64,000 nucleotides of DNA from Kitasatospora setae KM-6054 (GCF_000269985.1 NC_016109.1:6909001-6973000), one strand, 5' to 3'. Shown: positions 43,849-53,216, counted from the first letter of the stretch. Numbers and translations are program-made. Notes: generated by a model not told the origin, from the sequence alone.

Positions 43849-45261
43849 CTACTCCCGCTCCGGGCGGGTCATCCGCAGGACGTCGAGGGCCTCGTCGAGC
43901 TGGGCCTCGGTGAGCAGGCCGCGCTCGACGTAGCCGCGGTCCAGGACGACCTGGCGGATGGTCCGGCGCTCGGCCAGGGACTGCTTGGCGACCTTCGCGG
44001 CCTCCTCGTAGCCGAGGTAGCGGTTGAGCGGGGTGACCACCGAGGGGGAGGACTCGGCGTACTCGCGGGCCCGCTCGGCGTTGGCGGTGATCCCGGCGAC
44101 GGCGCGGTCGGCCAGCAGCCGGGCCGAGGAGGCGAGCAGCCGGACGGACTCCAGCACGTTCCGGGCGATGACCGGGAGCATCACGTTGAGCTCGAAGTTG
44201 CCGCTCGCGCCGGCCACCGTGACGGTGGTGTCGTTGCCGACCACCTGCGCGGCGACCATCAGCACCACCTCGGGCAGCACCGGGTTGACCTTGCCGGGCA
44301 TGATCGAGGAGCCGGGCTGCAGGTCGGGGAGGTTGATCTCGGCGAGGCCGGTGCGCGGGCCGGAGCCCATCCAGCGCAGGTCGTTGGCGATCTTGGTGAA
44401 GCCGGTGGCGATGGTGCGGAGCTGGCCGCTCAGCTCGACCAGGCCGTCCCGGGCGCCCTGCGCCTCGAAGTGGTCGCGGGCCTCGGTCAGCGGCAGGCCG
44501 GTGGCCCGGGCGACCTCGGCGATCACGGCGGCCGAGAAGCCCGGCGGGGTGTTGATGCCGGTGCCCACCGCCGTTCCGCCGAGCGGCAGTTCGGCGACCC
44601 GGGGGAGGGTCGCGTACAGCCGCTCGACGCCGTACCTGACCTGCGCCGCGTAGCCGCCGAACTCCTGGCCGAGGGTGACCGGGGTGGCGTCCATCAAGTG
44701 GGTCCGGCCGGACTTGACGACCGTCGCGAACGCGGCGGACTTCTCCTCCAGCGCGTGCGCCAGGTGCTCCAGCGCCGGGACCAGCTCGTGCAGCACGGCG
44801 CCGGTGGCCGCGACGTGGATCGAGGACGGGAAGACGTCGTTCGACGACTGCGAGGCGTTGACCTGGTCGTTCGGGTGGACCGGGCGGCCCAGCCGCTCGG
44901 CGGCCAGGGTGGCGATCACCTCGTTGGCGTTCATGTTGGACGAGGTGCCGGAGCCGGTCTGGAACACGTCCACCGGGAACTGGTCGTCCCAGCGGCCCTC
45001 GGCCACCTCCTCGGCCGCGGACCGGATCGCCGCCGCGGTCTCCCCGTCCAGGACGCCCAACTCGGCGTTGACCACCGCCGCCGCCGCCTTGATCCGGGCC
45101 AGCGCCGCGATGTGCGCGCGCTCCAGCCGCTGCCCGGAGACCGGGAAGTTCTCCACCGCCCGCTGGGTCTGCGCCTGCCACTTGGCCGCCGCCGGGACGC
45201 GGACCTCGCCCATCGAGTCGTGCTCGATCCGCCACTGCTGTTCGTGCTGTCCGTCCGCCAT
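43849..45261 (-). CDS. fumC: Class II fumarase
   Basis: 470 aa from ATG 45261, with AGGAGGTG 8 nt upstream. The signature is GSSIMPGKVNP; TGSGTSSNMNANEVIA and SSNDVFPSSIHVAA are conserved, as is SGRTHLMDATPVTLGQEFGG with the catalytic-site His. It interconverts fumarate and malate in the TCA cycle. Its position near fumarylacetoacetase, which releases fumarate, may be functional. Aspartase is a related alternative, but the motifs and start MADGQHEQQWRIEHDSMGEV fit fumarase. Confidence 0.93.
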   Translation of the reverse strand: MADGQHEQQWRIEHDSMGEVRVPAAAKWQAQTQRAVENFPVSGQRLERAHIAALARIKAAAAVVNAELGVLDGETAAAIRSAAEEVAEGRWDDQFPVDVFQTGSGTSSNMNANEVIATLAAERLGRPVHPNDQVNASQSSNDVFPSSIHVAATGAVLHELVPALEHLAHALEEKSAAFATVVKSGRTHLMDATPVTLGQEFGGYAAQVRYGVERLYATLPRVAELPLGGTAVGTGINTPPGFSAAVIAEVARATGLPLTEARDHFEAQGARDGLVELSGQLRTIATGFTKIANDLRWMGSGPRTGLAEINLPDLQPGSSIMPGKVNPVLPEVVLMVAAQVVGNDTTVTVAGASGNFELNVMLPVIARNVLESVRLLASSARLLADRAVAGITANAERAREYAESSPSVVTPLNRYLGYEEAAKVAKQSLAERRTIRQVVLDRGYVERGLLTEAQLDEALDVLRMTRPERE

Positions 45262-45445
45262 GGTCGGTACACCTCCTGGACCGGTCAGCCTTCCACGGAC
45301 GCCCGGCATTCCCGGCGCGCCCCGCCCGGGCCCCGCGGACCGGCGTCGCGGACGGCCGCCGCCGTGGCGCCCTTGACCCGGCGGCGTACCGGCCGGTAGG
45401 GACAGCGGTGGCACACTCCGCCCGCACCCTCCGAGGAGCCCCGCT

Positions 45446-46624
45446 GTGACGACCCCCGACCCGCTCGACCCGCTGGACCTGCTCGGCGTCGACGACCTGC
45501 TCACCGAGGACGAACGGCTGATCCGCGACAGCGTCCGCGCCTTCACCGACCGGCACGTCCGGCCCGGGCTCGCCGACTGGTACGAGGCCGGCACCTTCCC
45601 GGTGCGCGAACTCGCGCCCGAACTGGGCAAGTTGGGCGTCCTCGGCATGCACCTGGAGGGCTACGGCTGCACCGGGTCGACCGCCACCGAGTACGGGGTG
45701 GCCTGCATGGAGCTGGAGGCCGCCGACTCCGGGCTGCGCAGCTTCGTCTCGGTGCAGGGCTCGCTGGCGATGCGCTCGATCCACGCGTTCGGCTCGGAGG
45801 AGCAGAAGCTGCGCTGGCTCCCGGAGTTGGCCGCCGGACAGGCCGTCGGCTGCTTCGGCCTGACCGAGCCGGAGGCCGGCTCCGACCCGGCGTCGATGCG
45901 CACCCGGGCCCGCCGGGACGGCACCGACTGGGTGCTCGACGGCGCCAAGGCGTGGATCACCAACGGCTCGGTCTCCGACGTCGCGGTGGTCTGGGCGGCC
46001 ACCGAGGAGGGCGTCCGCGGCTTCCTCGTCCCGCGCGGGACACCCGGCTTCACCGCCCGCGACATCCCCGGCAAGCTCTCGCTGCGCGCCTCGGTCACCA
46101 GCGAACTCGCCTTCGACGGCGTCCGGTTGCCCGCCGGGGCGATGCTGCCGCTGGCCCGCGGCCTGCGCGCCCCGCTCTCCTCGCTCGGCGAGGCCCGCTA
46201 CGGCATCCTGTGGGGCACCGTCGGCGCGGCCCGCGACTGCTACCGCACCGCCGTCCAGTACGCCCGCGACCGCGTCCAGTTCGGCCGGCCGATCGGCGGA
46301 TTCCAGCTGACCCAGGCCAAACTCGTCGAGATGGCACTGGAGTTGGAGAAGGCGTACCTGGTCGCGGTGCGGATCGGCCGGCTCAAGGACGAGGGCCGCG
46401 CCCAGAGCGCGCACATCTCCTTCGGCAAGCTCAACAACGTCCGCACCGCGCTGGAGATCGCCCGCTCGGCCCGCACGATCCTCGGCGCCAACGGCATCAC
46501 CACCGCCTACCCGGTGCTCCGGCACGCCAACAACCTGGAGTCGGTGCTCACTTACGAGGGCACCGCGGAGATCCACACCCTGGTCCTCGGCGAGGCGATC
46601 ACCGGCGAGTCCGCCTACCGCTGA
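45446..46624 (+). CDS. Acyl-CoA dehydrogenase, glutaryl-CoA dehydrogenase-like
   Basis: 392 aa from GTG 45446 behind GAGGAG. CFGLTEPEAGSDPASMRTRA and DGAKAWITNGSVSDVAVVWA are the FAD/substrate motifs. The catalytic Glu is in TYEGTAEIHTLVLG (about residue 371), the position used by glutaryl-CoA dehydrogenase and short-chain enzymes. The ARTILGANGITTAYPVLRHA stretch supports the glutaryl branch (lysine/tryptophan breakdown). No ETF gene is adjacent. A 17-bp terminator follows. Confidence 0.88.
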   Translation: MTTPDPLDPLDLLGVDDLLTEDERLIRDSVRAFTDRHVRPGLADWYEAGTFPVRELAPELGKLGVLGMHLEGYGCTGSTATEYGVACMELEAADSGLRSFVSVQGSLAMRSIHAFGSEEQKLRWLPELAAGQAVGCFGLTEPEAGSDPASMRTRARRDGTDWVLDGAKAWITNGSVSDVAVVWAATEEGVRGFLVPRGTPGFTARDIPGKLSLRASVTSELAFDGVRLPAGAMLPLARGLRAPLSSLGEARYGILWGTVGAARDCYRTAVQYARDRVQFGRPIGGFQLTQAKLVEMALELEKAYLVAVRIGRLKDEGRAQSAHISFGKLNNVRTALEIARSARTILGANGITTAYPVLRHANNLESVLTYEGTAEIHTLVLGEAITGESAYR

Positions 46625-46676
46625 GCCCGCCGGGGGACCGTGCTCCCCCCTGCCGGCTCCACCCGCGGGGCGGCCC

Positions 46677-46732
46677 GGGGTCCGCCGGAAGTCGGGGATC
46701 CGGGGCGCCGGGTCAGACTTCCGGCGGACCCC
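46677..46732 (+). terminator. Strong hairpin after the acyl-CoA dehydrogenase
   Basis: A perfect 17-bp stem (GGGGTCCGCCGGAAGTC at 46677-46693 with its complement at 46716-46732) with a 22-nt loop begins 53 nt after the stop codon. Confidence 0.85.
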
Positions 46733-46819
46733 GTTCGGTACCTGGTGCGCATGGATCCTCCCGGCGGGGCCGACCACCATGGAAAGGGACGGGGAACGGC
46801 ACGGAAGGGGCGCGGGGCG

Positions 46820-47275
46820 ATGAACGGCGGACGGGTGGCGACGGTGGTGCTGGGCGCGGTGGCCGCGGTGCTGCTCGCGGTGATGGTGGCACCGGCCGCC
46901 GTCCAGCGCGTGCAGGACCGGATGGACCACACCGCCCGCTACGCCAGCGGCGCCGCCGCCAAGGCCGACCGGACCGAGGTGCCGCGCTGGCTGCCCGACA
47001 CGGCCACCGGCGTCGCCTTCCTCGGCTCCGACCGGCAGAACGACCGGCTGATCCGCGCCACCCTGCCCGAGCGCGCGCTGCCCGCCGACTGCACCGCCGG
47101 CCGCCCGCTCGGCGACGTCCACCTGCGGGCGCCCTGGTTCCCGCGCGACACCCCGCAGCGGGCCACCGCGCACTGCGGCCTGTACGACGTCGCGCTGGTC
47201 GGCGACCAGCTGTACGGCTGGCAGGACGCCGCCGTGGTCGCGGCCAGCCGGACCACCGGGCCGACCGGGCACTGA
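46820..47275 (+). CDS. Membrane-anchored or secreted protein of unknown function
   Basis: 151 aa from ATG 46820 with AAGGGG upstream. One N-terminal hydrophobic helix (VATVVLGAVAAVLLAVMVAP), then a soluble domain with DTATGVAFLGSDRQNDRLIR and two Cys (LPADCTAGR, TAHCGLYD) that could pair outside the cell. No catalytic motif and no recognised family. Confidence 0.7.
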   Translation: MNGGRVATVVLGAVAAVLLAVMVAPAAVQRVQDRMDHTARYASGAAAKADRTEVPRWLPDTATGVAFLGSDRQNDRLIRATLPERALPADCTAGRPLGDVHLRAPWFPRDTPQRATAHCGLYDVALVGDQLYGWQDAAVVAASRTTGPTGH

Positions 47276-47383
47276 GCGGGTAGCGGCCGGGCCGACTGGC
47301 CACTGAGGCGGGCTCCGGCTTTCGCACGGACGGGCGGATGGGATAGGACGGGTGCGTACCCGCCACCCCAGAGGAGCCCCATC

Positions 47384-48646
47384 TTGCCAGGCCCGACCGT
47401 CGGACCCGACGGCGACCAGACCGTCCCCCTGCGGCCGAAGGGGGACGGCGCGGCGACCCCGCAGGGCGCCCCCTTCGCCACCGCCACCGTCATCACCCTG
47501 GGCAGCCTCGTCGCGCTCGGACCGTTCACCACCGACCTGTACCTGCCCGCCCTGCCGGACCTGACCGCCGACCTGCACTCCACCGCGCCCGCCGCCCAGC
47601 TCACCCTGACCAGCTCGCTGCTCGGCATGGTGGTCGGCCAACTGCTGTTCGGCCCGCTCAGCGACCGGCTCGGCCGCCGCCGCCCGATGCTGGCCGGCCT
47701 GGTCGCGTACACCGCCGCCAGCCTGCTGTGCGCGCTCGCCGACTCGATGCCGGTACTGGTCGCGGGCCGGATGCTGCAGGGCGCGGCGGGCTCCGTCGCG
47801 CTGGTGATCGCCCGGGCGGTGGTCCGCGACCGGCTGGAGGGCACCGCGATGATCCGGTTCCTGGCCACCATGGGCCTGATATCCGGGCTCGCCCCGATCG
47901 TCGCCCCGGTGGCCGGCGCCCAACTGCTGCACGTCACCGACTGGCGCGGCACCTTCGTCGCGCTGGCCCTGCTCGGCGCCGTGCTGACCGCCGCCTGCGC
48001 GCTCGGCGTCGGCGAGACGCTGCCGCCCGAGCGGCGGCACGGCGGCGGCCTGGGCACCACCGTCCGGGCGATCGGCGGGCTGCTGCGCGACCGGGTGTTC
48101 CTCGGCTACCTGCTGACCAGCACCTTCGCGTTCGGCGCGCTGTTCGCGTACGTCGGCGGCTCCTCGGTGGTGTTGCAGGACGTGTACCGGATCAGCCCGC
48201 AGACCTACAGCCTGGTGTTCGCGGTCAACTCGATCGCGCTGCTGGCCGGCACCCAGCTCAACGGCCGCGTCCTGGTGCAGCGCTACTCCGAGCGGACGCT
48301 GCTGGTCTCCGGCCTGACCGCCGCCGCGCTGGCCGGCGCCACCGTGGTGCTCTGCACCACCGTGTGGGACACCGGCCTGGCCGGGGTGTGGCCCGCGCTG
48401 ACCCTGCTGATGGGTGCGATGGGCGTGATCCTGCCGAACGCCAACGGCCAGGCGCTCACCATGGCCCCGCACGCGGCCGGCTCCGCGTCCGCGCTGCTCG
48501 GCACCGGCACCTACCTGTGCGGCGCGGTGGTCGCCCCGCTCAGCAGCCTGGGCGGGCACCCGTCCGTGACCGCGCTCGGCACGGTCGTGCTGGGCTGCGC
48601 CCTGCTGGCGCTGGCCGCGTTCCTGCCGCTGTGCCGGAGCAAGTGA
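47384..48646 (+). CDS. MFS drug-resistance transporter, Bcr/CflA family
   Basis: 420 aa. TTG 47384 is the likely start, with AGAGGAG 8 nt upstream; no better ATG or GTG precedes the first helix. Twelve helices; PFTTDLYLPALPDLTADLHS is the Bcr/CflA helix-1 signature, and GPLSDRLGRRRPMLAGLVAY the MFS loop motif. It exports drugs such as bicyclomycin or chloramphenicol in relatives. The final GSASALLGTGTYLCGAVVAP is also typical. Confidence 0.9.
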   Translation: MPGPTVGPDGDQTVPLRPKGDGAATPQGAPFATATVITLGSLVALGPFTTDLYLPALPDLTADLHSTAPAAQLTLTSSLLGMVVGQLLFGPLSDRLGRRRPMLAGLVAYTAASLLCALADSMPVLVAGRMLQGAAGSVALVIARAVVRDRLEGTAMIRFLATMGLISGLAPIVAPVAGAQLLHVTDWRGTFVALALLGAVLTAACALGVGETLPPERRHGGGLGTTVRAIGGLLRDRVFLGYLLTSTFAFGALFAYVGGSSVVLQDVYRISPQTYSLVFAVNSIALLAGTQLNGRVLVQRYSERTLLVSGLTAAALAGATVVLCTTVWDTGLAGVWPALTLLMGAMGVILPNANGQALTMAPHAAGSASALLGTGTYLCGAVVAPLSSLGGHPSVTALGTVVLGCALLALAAFLPLCRSK

Positions 48647-48694
48647 CCGTCCGGCGCCGATCCGCCCGCCGCTGACCCGCTGCCGGCCCGTCCG

Positions 48695-48741
48695 CCGGCC
48701 CGTCCGCCGCCGGACGCTCCGGTCGGCGGCGGACGGGCCGG
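48695..48741. terminator. Bidirectional terminator
   Basis: An 18-bp perfect stem (48695-48712 with 48724-48741) and an 11-nt loop lie between the convergent Bcr/CflA and sortase-substrate genes. Confidence 0.85.
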
Positions 48742-48747
48742 AGCGGA

Positions 48748-49641
48748 TCAGCTGTGCGAGCCCTGGCGGCGGCGCACGGCCACCAGGATCCCGGCGCCGA
48801 GCGCCAGGGCCGCGGCACCGCCGACGGCGATCCCCGTGGTGTTGCCCGCGCCGGTCTCGGCGAGCTCGGGGCCCTGGTGGGCGGCCTGCGTGGTCGGCGC
48901 TGCGGTCGGCGTGGCGGTGTGCGTGCTGCCGGTCGGCGTGCTGGTGGGCGCGGCGGCGGGCGAGGACGCGGGCGCCGAGGGAGAGGGCGAGGGCTCGGCC
49001 GACGGGGAGGCCGAGGTGGCGCTGTCCACCACGGCGAAGTCGTGGGTCGCGTACCCGACGAACTGCGTGCAGACCCCGGTGCCGTTCTGGTCGGCGGCGG
49101 GCTGGTCGGAGGGGGCGGTCCAGGACAGGAACGTGTCGCTGTCGTCCTCCAGGACCGCCGACCCGCCGCTCTCGGTGGCCTGGTAGTCGCCGACCAGCGC
49201 CTTGGCGGTGGCCGCGATGCGCAGGTCGAGCGTCAGCGAGCCGCCCTTCGGGATCTGGTACTCACCGGAGTTGACGATGGAGGAGAGGTCGCCGGTGCCG
49301 AAGTCGACCTTCTTCCAGCTGCCGCCGGGCGCCTTGACCTCGACGGCGAAGGAGCCGGCCGGCAGCTCGGCGTGCAGGTAGGCGACGTAGAGCGAGGTCC
49401 GGAAGTCCTTGACGTCGTGGTTCACGGAGTTCCGGAAGGTGACGGTCGACTCCACGGCCGGGCCGCCCTTGACCAGCTCGGTCGGGAACCCCGGCCAGGT
49501 GGTGGTGAGTTCGGGGTGGTTCTGGACGCCGCCGAAGCACGACGTCTTCACCGGCACGGCCGCCGAGGCGGTGGCGGTGCCGAGACCGAGCGCGGCGGTG
49601 GCGACGGCCGCCGAGGCGGCCAGCAGACGGATGGGGCGCAT
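48748..49641 (-). CDS. Cell-wall-anchored surface protein (LAETG, sortase E substrate)
   Basis: 297 aa from ATG 49641. Signal peptide to about residue 28 (ATASA-AVPVK). The folded part (residues about 30-195) has two Cys (KTSCFGG, GVCTQFVG). A Ser/Pro/Thr/Ala stalk then leads to LAETG (about 260-264), a hydrophobic helix and the RRRQGSHS tail: a class E sorting signal. Sortase E would couple it to peptidoglycan. No sortase gene lies in the window. The ligand is unknown. Confidence 0.88.
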   Translation of the reverse strand: MRPIRLLAASAAVATAALGLGTATASAAVPVKTSCFGGVQNHPELTTTWPGFPTELVKGGPAVESTVTFRNSVNHDVKDFRTSLYVAYLHAELPAGSFAVEVKAPGGSWKKVDFGTGDLSSIVNSGEYQIPKGGSLTLDLRIAATAKALVGDYQATESGGSAVLEDDSDTFLSWTAPSDQPAADQNGTGVCTQFVGYATHDFAVVDSATSASPSAEPSPSPSAPASSPAAAPTSTPTGSTHTATPTAAPTTQAAHQGPELAETGAGNTTGIAVGGAAALALGAGILVAVRRRQGSHS

Positions 49642-49786
49642 GGGAAGATCCCCCCAAGAAGCGTGATGGAACGGGTGTTTCACCCGTTGAGGTCACTGTG
49701 CGAACTGTGTTGCGCGCGTGAACGATACACACGCGTGTGACCGCACGGGACGGGGGGTCGCCTGCTCCGGGCCGACCGGGCGGCGC

Positions 49787-50797
49787 TCAGTGCGCGCTGC
49801 CCCGGGCCAGCAGCCGGTCCCGGGCGGTGGCGGCGAAGGACGGGCCGGCCGCGGTGGCGGTGGCGTCCGCCGCGGTGCCGCCCGGGTTCTGGGTGCCGGA
49901 GACGGTCAGGTAGACGTACCGGCCGATCGCGGCGTGGGTGCCCGCGCAGCCGGAGCCGGTGCAGAACGAGGTGTGCCCGCTGGGCACCAGGCCCTGCACC
50001 TGGCCCTGGAAGCCGGCCACCACCGCGTCCGCCTGCGCCTTGCTGTCGAGCACCGCGACGCCGATGGTGACGGCGCTGTTGCCCGAGGTGTAGGTGACCC
50101 GGAGCAGCGACCGGCAGCCCTGCGCGGCCAGCACGTTGCCGAGGCCGCCGGTGGTGGCCTGCCAGCAGGTCGCGGTCTGGGCGTCGGCGAGCCGGGTCCA
50201 GGTCTTGCCGCCGACCTGCACCGTCGCGGCGGGCAGCAGCCCGGCGGGGGTGAGCGGCGCGGTGTCGGTGGCCGCCGCGGAGATCACCGTCAGCGGGTCG
50301 GGCGGCCCGGACGGGGTGGGGGCGGCCGAGGCGGACGGGCTCTTCGCCGGGCTGCCGCTCGCGCTCCGCGACGGCGTGGCGGACCTGCTCGCCGACGCGG
50401 ACGCCGACGCGGAGCCGGACGCCGGGCCGGACGCGGACGGCGAGAGCGAAGCGCCCGGATCGCTCGGCGAGACGGTCGGGGACGGGTCGCCGCCGCTGTC
50501 GCCGCCGACCTCCGGCTGCCCCGGCGAGGGGGAGTCGGCCCTGACCAGCACGGTCGGGTCGGCCTTCGGCGTGCCGGGCCCGGAGGCGAGGGCCGCGACG
50601 GTGGTGATCCCGCCGACCGCGACGACGGCCGCCGTGACGATGCCGGCCGTCCGCAGCCGCTTGCGGCGCGACTGCTCGCGCTGGTGCTGGTCGGCGAGGG
50701 CCGCCCAGTCCGGTTCGTCGAACTGCACCGCGCCCGGCACGGCGCCCTGCGGGGGCGGCGGTTGCCCGTTCTGGTTCGTTCCCCACCCGTTGGTCAT
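49787..50797 (-). CDS. Single-pass membrane protein with Ser/Pro stalk and extracellular domain
   Basis: 336 aa. Residues 1-50 are cytoplasmic (AALADQHQREQSRRKRLRTA). One helix, GIVTAAVVAVGGITTVAALA, is followed by about 100 Ser/Pro/Ala/Gly-rich residues. The globular domain (about 185-336) carries four Cys (ATCWQATTG, AQGCRSLLR, SFCTGSGC). Type II orientation likely. No recognised family; it resembles other streptomycete proteins of the same layout. Confidence 0.7.
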   Translation of the reverse strand: MTNGWGTNQNGQPPPPQGAVPGAVQFDEPDWAALADQHQREQSRRKRLRTAGIVTAAVVAVGGITTVAALASGPGTPKADPTVLVRADSPSPGQPEVGGDSGGDPSPTVSPSDPGASLSPSASGPASGSASASASASRSATPSRSASGSPAKSPSASAAPTPSGPPDPLTVISAAATDTAPLTPAGLLPAATVQVGGKTWTRLADAQTATCWQATTGGLGNVLAAQGCRSLLRVTYTSGNSAVTIGVAVLDSKAQADAVVAGFQGQVQGLVPSGHTSFCTGSGCAGTHAAIGRYVYLTVSGTQNPGGTAADATATAAGPSFAATARDRLLARGSAH

Positions 50798-50842
50798 GGT
50801 CGCTGATCCTAGAACACCTGGAACACCCGTCCGAACGCACCG

Positions 50843-50877
50843 GGCCCGGACGGTGGCGGGGTGCCACCGTCCGGGCC
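50843..50877 (-). terminator. Hairpin downstream of the chitinase gene
   Basis: A perfect 15-bp stem (GGCCCGGACGGTGGC with its complement) with a 5-nt loop lies in the 189-bp gap between the chitinase stop and the next gene on the same strand. Confidence 0.75.
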
Positions 50878-50947
50878 GGGCCGTGCGGTTGAGCGGGCGT
50901 CAGGCCGCGCTCAGGCGGTGCTCAGGCCGCGCTCGGGCGGTGCTCAG

Positions 50948-50980
50948 GCGTTGCCCGGGCGTTGCCCGGGCGTTGCCCGG
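50948..50980. repeat. 11-bp tandem repeat, GCGTTGCCCGG three times
   Basis: Three exact copies, with degenerate GCTCAGGC(C/G)G units before them, immediately downstream of the chitinase stop codon on the minus strand. Confidence 0.75.
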
Positions 50981-50986
50981 GCGGTG

Positions 50987-53032
50987 TCAGGCGATCGAGA
51001 AGTCGTCGCCGAAGACCGCGCCCTGGCCGTACCAGCCGTGCAGGTAGACCGTGACGGTGCCGTTCGCGCCGGTGGTGAACGGGATGGTCAGCTTGGTCCA
51101 GGAGGAGCCGTTCGCCCAGGAGGAGGCGGTGGCGCCGCCGCTGACGCCGACGTACGAGTACGGGCCCTGGACCCAGGCGGTCAGGGTGTACGCGTGGTTC
51201 GGGGCCAGGGTGACGGTCTGCTCGCACTGGCCGGTGGTGCCGGCGGTCGGGGTGGCCTGGAGGGCCTTGGAGCCGCCGTGGACCGGGGAGGAGACGACCG
51301 CGCCGCCGCTCTGGCAGGTCCAGGGGGCGAGGCTGCCGGTCTCCAGGTCACCGTTGGCCAGGCCGGTGGGCGGGGTGGTGCCGGTGACGGTCAGCGCGTA
51401 GGTGGCGGTGTGGGTCTTGCCCGCGCCGGTGCCGGTGACGGTCAGGGTGTAGGTGCCCGGGGCCGCCGCCGAGGTGGTGGCGGCGTTCAGGGTGGCGGAG
51501 CCGCCCGCGGTGACGGTGGAGGAGCTCAGCGAGGCGGTGACGCCCGCCGGGGCGCCGGAGACGGTCAGGTTGACGGTCGCGGCGGTGCCGGAGGTGACCG
51601 CGGTGTTCACGGTGCTGGTGGCGGACGCGCCGGCCTGGACGGAGCCGGCGGCGGGCGACAGGGCGACCGAGAAGTCCGAGGCGGTGGTGCCGCCGGTGAC
51701 GGTCAGGGTGTAGGTCGCCGCGTGGGTGCCGCTCGCGCCGGTGCCGGTCACGGTCAGCGGGTAGCTGCCGTTCGCGACGCCCGAGGTGGTCGACAGGTTC
51801 AGGGTGGCGGAGCCGCCCGCGGTGACGGTGGAGGAGCTCAGCGAGGCGGTGACGCCCGCCGGGGCGCCGGTCACCGACAGGTTGACGCTCTGGGCCGAGC
51901 CGGAGGTGACCGCGGTGTTGACCGTGGCCGAGGTGGACGCGCCGGCCGCGACCGAGCCGGAGGCCGGGCTCAGCGACACCGAGAAGTCGTTCGCCGGCAC
52001 GGTGGAGCTGGTGAACTGGGAGAAGATGTGGCTGAAGTCCCACTTGCCCTGGGCGATGCCCGAGCAGTCGTCCCGGCCGCCGGTGCCCGCGCAGCCGCCG
52101 TTGTCACGCTGCAGCGCCCAGAAGGACAGCGTGTTGATGCCCTTGGCGACGGCCCAGTTGTAGACCGTGGTGGCGTTGGCGACGGTGAAGGTCTCGGCGG
52201 CGCCGAAGTCGTCGATGCCGACCATCTCGGTGATGCCGATCGAGCCCCACAGCTGGGCCGGGGTCTTGGTCGGGTACAGCTTCGCCAGCTGGTTGTACAG
52301 GCCCTGGGCGGAGGTCTGGGTGTCCGCGGCCATGTCGTGCGCGGCGTTGTCGTAGTAGTCGAACGTCATCATGTTGACGACGTCGATCCGCGCGTTGTTG
52401 GTGACCGCGTTCTTCAGCACCGCCAGGCCGCTGGAGGCCAGGCCGCTGGTGGTGGTCGGCAGGGTGTAGCTGAACTGGATGGTGCGGCCGTTGGCCGCCG
52501 CCCAGTCCTCGACGATCTTGATCGCCTTGTTGCGGCGGTCGATGCCGGCCGTGTTGGTCAGCGAGTTGTCCTCGATGTCCAGGTCGATCCGGGTGACGTC
52601 GTAGGTGGTGATGACGCTCTCGAACGCGGCGGCGATCTGGTTGACGTCCGTGCAGGAGTCGGCGATCTCGGTGCCCGTGTTGTCGGCGGTGTAGCCGCCG
52701 AAGGACGGGATCACGTCGCCGCCGTTGGCGCGGATGGTCGCGATGTCGGCGCCGAAGATCGAGTTGGACACCGGCATCGCGGTGTCGCCGTTCCACAGCG
52801 GGGTGCAGGAGCCCTTGGTGGCGGCCTGCAGGAACGCCATGGTGAGGTGCTTGGCGCCGGACTGCGCGGCCAGGGCGGCCGGGCTCTCGCCGGTCCAGGC
52901 CTCGAAGTACGGGGCGAAGACGTGCTGCGGCAGCGGGGTGGCGGCCTGCGCGGGGGCGGAGATCAGCCCCAGCGAGGCGGCCGCCATCGCGCCGGCGGCG
53001 AGCAGCGCTTGGAGTGGTCGGTGAAGGCGCAT
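50987..53032 (-). CDS. Secreted GH18 chitinase with two Ig-like repeats and a carbohydrate-binding module
   Basis: 681 aa from ATG 53032 with GGAG 6 nt upstream; the ATG at 53050 has no ribosome site. Signal peptide to about residue 30 (SAPAQA-ATPL). GH18 catalytic domain 33-340; the DxxDxDxE motif is DVTRIDLDIE with the acid Glu154, and MMTFDYYDN and SFWALQRDN are conserved late strands. Two near-identical Ig-like modules occupy about 348-447 and 452-550. A C-terminal beta-sandwich (558-681, GLANGDLETGSLAPW) is probably a chitin- or cellulose-binding module. It degrades chitin outside the cell. A DasR-type site lies upstream. Confidence 0.92.
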   Translation of the reverse strand: MRLHRPLQALLAAGAMAAASLGLISAPAQAATPLPQHVFAPYFEAWTGESPAALAAQSGAKHLTMAFLQAATKGSCTPLWNGDTAMPVSNSIFGADIATIRANGGDVIPSFGGYTADNTGTEIADSCTDVNQIAAAFESVITTYDVTRIDLDIEDNSLTNTAGIDRRNKAIKIVEDWAAANGRTIQFSYTLPTTTSGLASSGLAVLKNAVTNNARIDVVNMMTFDYYDNAAHDMAADTQTSAQGLYNQLAKLYPTKTPAQLWGSIGITEMVGIDDFGAAETFTVANATTVYNWAVAKGINTLSFWALQRDNGGCAGTGGRDDCSGIAQGKWDFSHIFSQFTSSTVPANDFSVSLSPASGSVAAGASTSATVNTAVTSGSAQSVNLSVTGAPAGVTASLSSSTVTAGGSATLNLSTTSGVANGSYPLTVTGTGASGTHAATYTLTVTGGTTASDFSVALSPAAGSVQAGASATSTVNTAVTSGTAATVNLTVSGAPAGVTASLSSSTVTAGGSATLNAATTSAAAPGTYTLTVTGTGAGKTHTATYALTVTGTTPPTGLANGDLETGSLAPWTCQSGGAVVSSPVHGGSKALQATPTAGTTGQCEQTVTLAPNHAYTLTAWVQGPYSYVGVSGGATASSWANGSSWTKLTIPFTTGANGTVTVYLHGWYGQGAVFGDDFSIA

Positions 53033-53200
53033 CGAGTCTCCATCAGGCATGGGAGGATGGCCCGCGTGCCGGTGTTCGGGCACGGGGCGGGGTTCGGCCT
53101 GGTACAGGGAGTGCCGGGGTGGTGCGGGGCAATACATCGCCCCGGCCGGTGGTCACACCCCCACGATGCGTTCCGGTCGGGAAGTACAGCGGGACTCATG

Positions 53201-53216
53201 GTTGGTCTGGACCACT
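53201..53216 (-). promoter_or_regulatory. DasR-type operator (dre) upstream of the chitinase
   Basis: GTTGGTCTGGACCACT matches the published dre consensus ACTGGTCTAGACCACT at 13 of 16 positions. On the chitinase strand TTGACA (complement of 53222-53227) is a good -35, so DasR bound here would cover the promoter and block it until glucosamine-6-phosphate or GlcNAc-6-phosphate accumulates. Confidence 0.75.
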
